DNA from: JBMNQS01 sp050944255
GTDB taxonomy: Bacteria > Bacillota > Clostridia > Christensenellales > Maliibacteriaceae
Direction of reading: 5' to 3'
DNA: 5,489 bases
Assembly (NCBI GenBank): GCA_050944255.1
Contig: JBMNQS010000101.1
Span: 1 to 5,489 of the forward strand
Each line of letters starts with the position of its first letter. Position 1 is the stretch's first letter. This document shows positions 1 to 4,532 of the stretch, in pieces. The notes under the pieces are model-generated. The model saw only the letters and a list, made by a program, of their open reading frames with translations, was not told the DNA's origin and searched no databases. Position numbers and translations under genes: made by a program.

Positions 1-1
1 C

Positions 2-508
2 GACGGCGCCGGCCCCACGGTGGAGCTTCCCGTCCACCTGAAGCTGCTGGAAGTTAAAAAACATACCACCGGCGCCCGGGTAGTGTACCACAACCACGCC
101 AGCAATATCATCGTACTGACGTTCCTTCTGCCGCTGAAAACGGAGATCATCACCCGGGAGCTCTGGGAGACTATCACCGAGTGCATCATCGTATTCCCGC
201 AGGGCGTGGGCGTAGTGCCGTGGATGAACACCGGTGGCGCGGAGGCCGCCCTCCAGACAGCGGCGCTGGCGGAAAAGCAGAACGTCATCCTCTGGGCCCA
301 TCACGGCATGTTCTGCTGCGGCAAGGGCTTTGACGAGGCCTTCGGCCTGGCGCACCTGATGGATAAGGCCGCGGATATCTGGCTGAAAATCCATTCGGCG
401 GCTCCCGGGCGCAGGCAAACCATCACCGCCGATAATTTCCGGGAAGTGGTGGAACAGATCGGCCTTGCGGTGGATGAAAAGTACCTGTACGAGAAAAAAG
501 AAGCGTGA
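2..508 (+). CDS. rhaD: L-rhamnulose-1-phosphate aldolase, C-terminal part (5' end off the window)
   Basis: Class II, metal-dependent aldolase that cleaves L-rhamnulose 1-phosphate to dihydroxyacetone phosphate and L-lactaldehyde in the cytoplasm. The frame is open from base 2, so the true start lies outside; the GTG at 20 is an internal valine codon. The 168 visible residues align from memory with the C-terminal part of E. coli RhaD. They include the PTxELP segment whose Glu (bases 23-25) corresponds to catalytic Glu117. The HNH pair (His codons 89-91 and 95-97) and the AHHG His (302-304) correspond to the three zinc ligands. TRELWE, TEC and GVGVVPWM are further family signatures. The C-terminus has the expected length, so this end is intact. 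It sits upstream of fucO, which consumes its lactaldehyde product. No strong terminator follows, so read-through into fucO is possible. Fuculose-phosphate aldolase is less likely given these signatures. Confidence 0.93.
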   Translation, partial: DGAGPTVELPVHLKLLEVKKHTTGARVVYHNHASNIIVLTFLLPLKTEIITRELWETITECIIVFPQGVGVVPWMNTGGAEAALQTAALAEKQNVILWAHHGMFCCGKGFDEAFGLAHLMDKAADIWLKIHSAAPGRRQTITADNFREVVEQIGLAVDEKYLYEKKEA

Positions 509-513
509 AATGC

Positions 514-543
514 TTGCGGGCGGCCAGGCCCGGCAGATATAAT
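514..543 (+). promoter_or_regulatory. Candidate sigma-A promoter upstream of fucO
   Basis: A perfect TATAAT (538-543) lies 18 bases downstream of TTGCGG (514-519), immediately after the rhaD stop. It would give fucO its own transcript with a leader of roughly 220 bases. The -35 box is weak (only TTG matches). A second, poorer candidate lies nearer the gene: TTTACT at 686-691 and TATTTT at 710-715, also with an 18-base spacer. Neither is proven. Confidence 0.4.
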
Positions 544-754
544 GGGAATTGAAGGAAAGCCGGACCATTGAACGAAAAAAAGCGCCCGCCATGCTTCGCT
601 GAGGGTTTGAAACGGGCCGGCTTGGGGAAGCGGGCGGCCGGATGTGCCCTGCGCCGCGGTGTAAAAACCTGACGCGCAGAGCCGGTTTACTCATTTTTTT
701 CAAAAAATCTATTTTTATTGAAAATATAAAGCCATGGAACTTTAAACAAATGCG

Positions 755-761
755 AAAGGGG
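755..761 (+). promoter_or_regulatory. Ribosome binding site fixing the fucO start
   Basis: AAAGGGG lies 9 bases before the ATG at 771. The same frame is open back to an ATG at 642, but that one has no comparable site, and the protein from 771 begins exactly where E. coli FucO does (MANR..LNET). The 43 extra residues are therefore rejected. Confidence 0.75.
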
Positions 762-770
762 AATCATCAA

Positions 771-1934
771 ATGGCAAACCGTATTGTTCTGAACGAGACG
801 TCCTATCACGGACCGGGAGCCGTGAGCGAACTGCCGGGGATCATCAAAAGCCGCGGATTCAAAAAGGCGTTTGTCGTCACCGACGCGGACCTGGTCCGCC
901 TGGGGGTGGCGAAAAAGGTTACGGATCTGCTGGACGCTTCGGGCATCGCCTACGAAGTTTACTCCGATGTGAAGCAAAACCCGTCCATTGAAAACGTGCA
1001 GGGCGGCGTGGACACATTCAAAGCCTGCGGCGCCGAGTGCATCGTGGCACTGGGCGGCGGCAGCGCCATCGACACCGCCAAGGGCGTGGGCATCATCATC
1101 AATAACCCGGAATTCTACGACGTCCGCAGCCTGGAGGGCGTGGCCCCCACGAAAAACCGCGCCGTTTTCACCGTGGCCATACCCACCACCGCCGGCACCG
1201 CCGCGGAAGTGACCATCAATTACGTCATCACCGACACGCAGAACAAGCGCAAGATGGTCTGCGTGGACCCTCACGACATTCCGCTTGTGGCGCTGAACGA
1301 TCCGGACATGATGAGCACCATGCCTCCGGAGCTGACCGCCGCCACCGGCATGGACGCGCTGACCCACGCCATCGAGGGCTACATCACCCGCGGCGCGTGG
1401 CTGATGACCGACATGCTGCACCTGACCGCCATAAAGCTGATCGCCGAATCGCTGCGCGCCGCCTGCAAAAACGAGCCGGAGGGACGCCTGGGCATGGCCT
1501 ACGGCCAGTACATCGCCGGAATGGGCTTCTCCAATGTGGGCCTTGGCCTGGTGCACGCCATGGCACACCCTCTGGGCGCCGTCTACGACATGCCCCACGG
1601 CTGCGCCAACGCCATTTTGCTGCCGCTTATCATGGAGTACAACGCCGAATACACCGGCGAGAAGTACCGGGACATCGCCAAGGCCATGGGCGTTGAAAAC
1701 ACCGAGTGCATGAGCCCGGACGAATACCGCAGCGCGGCGGTAAAGGCGGTGCGAAAGCTGTCGCAGGACCTGAAGATTCCGCAGGAGCTGCGCTACATCA
1801 TCAATTCCGAGGATATTCCGTTTTTGGCCAAAACCGCCTACGACGATCCCTGCACGCCGGGCAATCCGCGGGAGACCTCCGTGTCGGACATCAGCAATCT
1901 GTACCTGGCGCTGGTATCCCAGCCGTCCGTATAA
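771..1934 (+). CDS. fucO: Lactaldehyde reductase (L-1,2-propanediol oxidoreductase)
   Basis: Iron-dependent (group III) alcohol dehydrogenase of 387 residues, close to the usual family length. It reduces L-lactaldehyde from rhamnose or fucose breakdown to (S)-1,2-propanediol with NADH, restoring NAD+ in anaerobic growth. The cofactor loop GGGS is at residues 95-98. The four metal ligands expected from E. coli FucO (Asp196, His200, His263, His277) are all present one position earlier: Asp195 and His199 in the ATGMDALTHAIEGY stretch, His262 in GLVHAMAHP, and His276 in MPHG. The long identical-looking blocks TTAGTAAEVTINYVITD and VCVDPHDIP favour FucO over other iron alcohol dehydrogenases. The start at 771 is set by the AAAGGGG site and family alignment. 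The gene follows rhaD on the same strand after a 262-base gap and ends at a small terminator. Confidence 0.95.
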   Translation: MANRIVLNETSYHGPGAVSELPGIIKSRGFKKAFVVTDADLVRLGVAKKVTDLLDASGIAYEVYSDVKQNPSIENVQGGVDTFKACGAECIVALGGGSAIDTAKGVGIIINNPEFYDVRSLEGVAPTKNRAVFTVAIPTTAGTAAEVTINYVITDTQNKRKMVCVDPHDIPLVALNDPDMMSTMPPELTAATGMDALTHAIEGYITRGAWLMTDMLHLTAIKLIAESLRAACKNEPEGRLGMAYGQYIAGMGFSNVGLGLVHAMAHPLGAVYDMPHGCANAILLPLIMEYNAEYTGEKYRDIAKAMGVENTECMSPDEYRSAAVKAVRKLSQDLKIPQELRYIINSEDIPFLAKTAYDDPCTPGNPRETSVSDISNLYLALVSQPSV

Positions 1935-1944
1935 AGCAGCGTTT

Positions 1945-1971
1945 AAAAGGCCGCCGTCAGACGGCTTTTTT
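1945..1971 (+). terminator. Rho-independent terminator after fucO
   Basis: A short GC stem followed by six T's begins about ten bases after the fucO stop. It can fold as GCCGT/ACGGC (1953-1957 with 1961-1965, three-base loop), or as GCCG/CGGC (1950-1953 with 1962-1965) extended by AAAA (1945-1948) pairing into the T tract. The stem is short, so efficiency may be partial. Confidence 0.65.
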
Positions 1972-2032
1972 ATAGAAAAACGGCAAAAGGCGTTCCAAAT
2001 CACGCTCCCGCAGGGCTTTTGGCCGCCGCATA

Positions 2033-2041
2033 TGCTATAAT
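2033..2041 (+). promoter_or_regulatory. Extended -10 promoter for the small membrane protein gene
   Basis: TGCTATAAT is a perfect -10 hexamer (2036-2041) preceded by the TGn extension. No good -35 box is visible at 16-18 bases upstream, as is common for extended -10 promoters. Transcription would start near 2048-2050, leaving a leader of only about 20 bases before the start codon at 2068. Confidence 0.6.
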
Positions 2042-2053
2042 GAAGAAAACCTG

Positions 2054-2064
2054 AAAGGATGATC
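2054..2064 (+). promoter_or_regulatory. Ribosome binding site that decides the start at 2068
   Basis: AAAGGATGATC resembles the 16S-complementary AAGGAGGTGATC with two bases missing, and it ends three bases before the ATG at 2068. An earlier in-frame ATG at 2059 lies inside this site, only one base after AAAGG, so it is a poor start. Confidence 0.6.
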
Positions 2065-2067
2065 GGT

Positions 2068-2436
2068 ATGAAAGGCCGGGCATTTTTGAACAAATTGATC
2101 TTCGCCGCCATTTCCGGCGCTGTTTTCCTTGCGGTTATCGTCATCTCCTTTGCCCTGCGCTACGGCCATATGATCGATTTCAAGCTGCTGGTCTACTACC
2201 TGGTGATCGCGGCGGCGGCCATGGCGGCCATCCTTCTGGGACAGCGGATATTCGGCGTGGCTATGCTCATCGGCGCGGCCGCCGGCTTTCTGGCGGATAT
2301 CGTCATCAGCTCTCTGAGGGCCGGCGCACCCAATATGGCCTCGGGCATGGTGAATCTGGTCATTGTGATTGTATCGGTGGTGGCGGGCATCGTGATTCAG
2401 CTGGTGCATAACATCCGCGCGAAAGACGCCCTCTAA
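2068..2436 (+). CDS. Small four-helix membrane protein of unknown function
   Basis: I do not recognise this 122-residue protein. It is almost entirely hydrophobic, with four probable membrane helices at about residues 9-29, 38-57, 61-79 and 94-114. The ends are short and basic (MKGR..NK at the N-terminus; HNIRAKDAL at the C-terminus). A pair of basic or polar loops (LGQR, SSLRAGAPNM) separates the helices. No catalytic motif, cysteine pair or signal peptidase site is evident. An extended -10 promoter and good ribosome binding site support a real gene. It is flanked by terminators, so it is probably transcribed alone. Its opposite-strand frames are also open for over 100 codons, but those readings are less plausible than this one with its promoter, binding site and membrane pattern. 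The start is taken as 2068 rather than 2059. Confidence 0.75.
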   Translation: MKGRAFLNKLIFAAISGAVFLAVIVISFALRYGHMIDFKLLVYYLVIAAAAMAAILLGQRIFGVAMLIGAAAGFLADIVISSLRAGAPNMASGMVNLVIVIVSVVAGIVIQLVHNIRAKDAL

Positions 2437-2462
2437 CGTCCCGGCGCTCTATAACGGCATAT

Positions 2463-2501
2463 AAAAAGACTTTTATACGATCATCGTATAAAAGTCTTTT
2501 T
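2463..2501. terminator. Bidirectional terminator, perfect 39-base palindrome
   Basis: Every base of 2463-2481 pairs with 2483-2501 around a single central C at 2482, giving a stem of up to 18 pairs with a three-base loop. Both outer ends are five A's facing five T's, so each strand ends the hairpin with a T tract. It lies 26 bases after the small membrane protein and 28 bases after the end of the convergent protease gene, so it can terminate both. Confidence 0.88.
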
Positions 2502-2529
2502 GACGTGCCGAAAGAGGCGCCCTTGGCAT

Positions 2530-3333
2530 TCAAGCAGCGCCGGGCGGGCGGCGGGGTTTGATCCGGGCAATCCAAACCGGCGATACCAGCACAAATAAAA
2601 GGCAGACGATCACCGCCAGGTAAGTATTGCGCAAATTCAGGGCTTCCAGAAGCATTCCCGCCGCATTGAAGCCCGCATGAAGCAGTATGCTGGGTATCAC
2701 CGAGTCGAACTTCAAATACACCAGAGCGCACAGCACGCCCAGCACAGAAGCGTACAACATCCACAATAAATTGCCGTGCACCGCTCCGAACGCCAGCGAC
2801 GACAAGAGCACCGCCAGCCACGCAGGCATGGCCTGCCGCAGATGTTTCAGCACCAGGCTTCGGAACACCAGCTCCTCCATCAGCGGCGCCACCAGCACCG
2901 ACGCCGCCGCCTTGAGTATCGGTGTCCCGTACTCCAACGCCTCCGACGCCCGGGCGTAATCGGTCAGCGCCTCTTCGGGTATCGGCAAAAACACAAAGGC
3001 CAGCGCAATGACCATGTGCATGCCCACCCCCAGCATCACAACGGGCGCCATGTCTCTGACGCGCACCGGCCGCAGCGCCAGCGAATAAAACGGGCTCTCC
3101 CCCCTCAGCCTGTAAAACAGCATGCAGCCACACACCGTGGCCAGCCCCGAAACGATCAATACGGGCTGGACCAATCGATCCGGGTCCGCAGGCGCGCCGC
3201 CGGTTACGCCCATTTTAAAAGCCGTAAACAGCACCGCAAAGAATACCTGCAAAAACAGCATGCCGCCGATAAACGCCGCGCTCATTAAAAGCGAGCGGGC
3301 TATTTTTCCAAATGTATACGTCCTCTTTTGCAT
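2530..3333 (-). CDS. CPBP-family intramembrane glutamic endopeptidase (CAAX/Abi type)
   Basis: A 267-residue polytopic membrane protein of the CPBP (CAAX protease and bacteriocin-processing, formerly Abi) family, related to Rce1. All three family motifs are visible: EELVFR with the Glu pair 153-154 and Arg158, FGAVHG with His186, and HAGFNA with His219 and Asn223. Glutamate and histidine form the active site in this family. About eight hydrophobic segments are apparent, including residues 12-39, 55-74, 95-116, 170-184, 189-207 and 237-255. The C-terminus is short and basic (KPRRPPGAA). The ATG at 3333 has GGGGAGG four bases upstream. Bacterial members have been linked to bacteriocin self-immunity, peptide maturation and membrane-protein turnover; nothing here picks one out, as no bacteriocin precursor is nearby. 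It is convergent with the small membrane protein gene and divergent from the cysteine-rich gene. Confidence 0.9.
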   Translation of the reverse strand: MQKRTYTFGKIARSLLMSAAFIGGMLFLQVFFAVLFTAFKMGVTGGAPADPDRLVQPVLIVSGLATVCGCMLFYRLRGESPFYSLALRPVRVRDMAPVVMLGVGMHMVIALAFVFLPIPEEALTDYARASEALEYGTPILKAAASVLVAPLMEELVFRSLVLKHLRQAMPAWLAVLLSSLAFGAVHGNLLWMLYASVLGVLCALVYLKFDSVIPSILLHAGFNAAGMLLEALNLRNTYLAVIVCLLFVLVSPVWIARIKPRRPPGAA

Positions 3334-3337
3334 CCTG

Positions 3338-3344
3338 CCTCCCC
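3338..3344 (-). promoter_or_regulatory. Ribosome binding site of the CPBP protease gene
   Basis: On the minus strand GGGGAGG lies four bases before the ATG at 3333. The spacing is slightly short, but the match is strong and supports this start. Confidence 0.6.
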
Positions 3345-3367
3345 GGGACAGCCGCCCCTACTGCTTT

Positions 3368-3396
3368 ATTGTACCGTGCCGCAAGTCCCCGCGCAA
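3368..3396 (-). promoter_or_regulatory. Candidate sigma-A promoter of the CPBP protease gene
   Basis: On the minus strand TACAAT (3373-3368) is a five-of-six -10 box, 17 bases from TTGCGC (3396-3391). The expected transcript start is about 27 bases before the start codon, a comfortable distance. The -35 box matches only in its TTG. Confidence 0.5.
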
Positions 3397-3424
3397 TGAA
3401 GAAACCCCACGTTTTCAAACTGTT

Positions 3425-3453
3425 CACCGCTTTGTCCTCGTTTTCATATTCTA
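3425..3453 (+). promoter_or_regulatory. Sigma-K-like promoter of the cysteine-rich gene
   Basis: CATATTCTA (3445-3453) fits the sigma-K -10 consensus CATAnnnTA at all fixed positions. CACC (3425-3428) fits the -35 mACm with a 16-base spacer, the spacing established in Bacillus subtilis. The -10 box is a poorer match to sigma-E (CATACAnT), and no sigma-A pair with proper spacing is evident here. Transcription would start near 3461, leaving a leader of about 107 bases before the ATG at 3568. Assignment to late mother-cell expression is an inference from the consensus match. Confidence 0.5.
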
Positions 3454-3553
3454 TTAACAGGAACAGCTTTCTGTCATGCCGCAAAAGCCCTCCCGGCGTC
3501 CGCCGCATCGGCAGCAGGCCCTCATTCCCTTAACCCATCCTTTTCAGTCCCTT

Positions 3554-3560
3554 AGGAGGA
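3554..3560 (+). promoter_or_regulatory. Ribosome binding site of the cysteine-rich gene
   Basis: AGGAGGA, a near-perfect anti-16S match, lies seven bases before the ATG at 3568. It is the strongest such site in the window, which suggests high translation. Confidence 0.85.
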
Positions 3561-3567
3561 TTCATAT

Positions 3568-4419
3568 ATGAACAATAACTGTATCTGCAACCCAGCCGTT
3601 CATCAGCGCGTTTTGCTGCAAAACGTGACCCTGCGGCTGAAAGACAATATCTGCGATAAGGCTAAATTGCCCTATACCATCACCGGCCTTGAAGTGGCCA
3701 AGCCCGGCATCATCGTCACCGAGCGCCGGGCCATTCCAACCTGCGGCGGCGTCCCCGCCACAAGGGTCAACGTCACCTTCCGCGTGCCGGTAGTCGTTCA
3801 CTTCGTCGATGCCAAGTGCCAGCCCTTCTGCGGCACCGCCATGCTGGTCACCACGCAATCCCTCGCCATCAACGCTGCGGGCAGGCCCTGCCCCTTCGTG
3901 GCCATCAGCGGCTGCGTGGACGACTTCCACGGCGTCACCTACGCCGGCAACTGCACCTTCCTGGCCCGCAAACTGGTGCTGAAGCTCAGCGTAAAGGTCT
4001 GCTCCAGCTGCTGCTGCGACGAGGAGAAGGATGATGACTGCTGCTGCGATCCCTGCAAAAAAAAAATCGTTTTAGATAAATGCCGTCCGGCGCCCGATCC
4101 CTGCAAATGCTTCGATCCGTGCAGACGGCCCGACCCCTGCAAACCCATCGATCCGTGCAGGCGGCCCGACCCCTGCAAGCCCGTCGATCCCTGCGGGCGG
4201 CCTCATCCCTGTAAACCCCTCGATCCCTGCGGAAAGCCCGGCCCCTGCGGCTGTAAGCACTGCCGCCGCGATCCGTGCATATGCGATAAACTGCTCTGGG
4301 GAAAACCCCTGTATCCGCAGGATTACAACGATTCCGGCTACGATCTTTCACCGGAGCCGCCGCGCGTTGAGTCACCCTACAATTTGTTTCCGCATCTGCT
4401 CCACGACCGGTTTAAATAA
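3568..4419 (+). CDS. Cysteine-rich, DPC-repeat protein, probable spore coat or surface component
   Basis: I do not recognise the family. The protein has 283 residues and 32 cysteines. Residues 1-144 alternate hydrophobic and polar segments like a beta-sheet domain (TRVNVTFRVPVVVHFV, ARKLVLKLSVKV), with nine scattered cysteines. Residues 145-163 hold clusters (CSSCCC, CCCDPC) around an acidic stretch. Residues 177-227 carry cysteine at every sixth position nine times, in DPC-x3 units arranged as 12-residue pairs. The tail from about 240 is cysteine-free, tyrosine- and proline-rich. There is no signal peptide or membrane helix. Cysteine- and tyrosine-rich composition is typical of disulfide- or tyrosine-cross-linked coat proteins, and the upstream sigma-K-like promoter agrees. 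The N-terminal half might be a distant SPOCS-type (DUF3794) domain, which I cannot verify. A metal-binding role is the main alternative. A ten-A run at codons 164-167 separates the two halves. Confidence 0.85.
   Translation: MNNNCICNPAVHQRVLLQNVTLRLKDNICDKAKLPYTITGLEVAKPGIIVTERRAIPTCGGVPATRVNVTFRVPVVVHFVDAKCQPFCGTAMLVTTQSLAINAAGRPCPFVAISGCVDDFHGVTYAGNCTFLARKLVLKLSVKVCSSCCCDEEKDDDCCCDPCKKKIVLDKCRPAPDPCKCFDPCRRPDPCKPIDPCRRPDPCKPVDPCGRPHPCKPLDPCGKPGPCGCKHCRRDPCICDKLLWGKPLYPQDYNDSGYDLSPEPPRVESPYNLFPHLLHDRFK
4057..4066 (+). repeat. Homopolymer run of ten A's inside the cysteine-rich gene
   Basis: The run encodes Lys164-Lys166 and the first base of Ile167, between the CCCDPC cluster and the DPC repeats. 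Adding one A gives stop TAA after four further codons (about 170 residues in total). Removing one gives TAG after two (about 168 residues). Either change removes the whole repeat tail. It is the longest single-base run in the window. Confidence 0.9.
4096..4239 (+). repeat. Four tandem 36-base units encoding the DPC repeats
   Basis: Units begin at 4096, 4132, 4168 and 4204 and encode 12 residues each, of form DPCKPx-DPCxxP. Unit 1 has Cys-Phe instead of Pro-x, and unit 4 begins with His instead of Asp. A degenerate fifth copy starts at 4240 (GPCGCK). Each unit is two 6-residue halves. Differences are mainly at third codon positions and at the variable residues, so the array is old enough to have diverged while keeping the cysteine spacing. 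Confidence 0.9.
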
Positions 4420-4446
4420 TTGATACAAATGCGTTAAAAAAATAAA

Positions 4447-4484
4447 CCTAAAACCCCCTCGAAAGATTTTGCAGGGGGTTTTGG
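4447..4484. terminator. Bidirectional terminator between the cysteine-rich gene and the M24 peptidase gene
   Basis: AAAACCCCCT (4450-4459) pairs perfectly with AGGGGGTTTT (4473-4482) around a 13-base loop, and two outer pairs (one G-U) extend it. The plus strand ends in TTTTGGTTG. The minus strand continues into a longer T-rich run, so it may serve the convergent M24 gene as well. It begins 28 bases after the stop of the cysteine-rich gene. Confidence 0.8.
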
Positions 4485-4532
4485 TTGATGCCGGGCGGCG
4501 GGCGGTGGCATCACGAAAGCCTTATACGCGCC

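Noticed and set aside
20..22. GTG at 20 as the start of the aldolase
   Set aside because: It would begin right at the catalytic Glu, and the frame is open to the window edge; it is a truncated gene, not a short one.
583..636. Terminator after rhaD formed by CGCCCGC and GCGGGCG
   Set aside because: The arms are only 7 bases with a 40-base loop, and no T tract follows, so it is not a credible terminator.
642..770. N-terminal extension of fucO from the ATG at 642
   Set aside because: The extra residues have no similarity to the family, no binding site precedes 642, and the ATG at 771 has AAAGGGG and matches the known N-terminus.
687..2144. A 485-codon open frame on the minus strand across the whole of fucO
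   Set aside because: The fucO protein is unmistakable in the other direction. This frame is His/Gly/Val/Ala-rich low-complexity sequence, as expected from the antisense of GC-rich codons, and it also overlaps the next gene's promoter and start.
2360..3133. A 257-codon minus-strand frame overlapping the CPBP gene, plus plus-strand frames at 2687-3457
   Set aside because: These are shadows of the CPBP gene, which carries all three family motifs and a binding site; the shadows have biased composition and no motif.
4096..4239. CRISPR array at the 36-base repeats
   Set aside because: The repeats are directly adjacent with no spacers, keep the reading frame, and encode a regular peptide pattern.
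3986..4375. Minus-strand frames rich in Arg, Cys and Asp (or Gly and Ile repeats) opposite the DPC tail
   Set aside because: They only mirror the 36-base repeats of the plus-strand gene and lack binding sites; the plus strand has a strong one.
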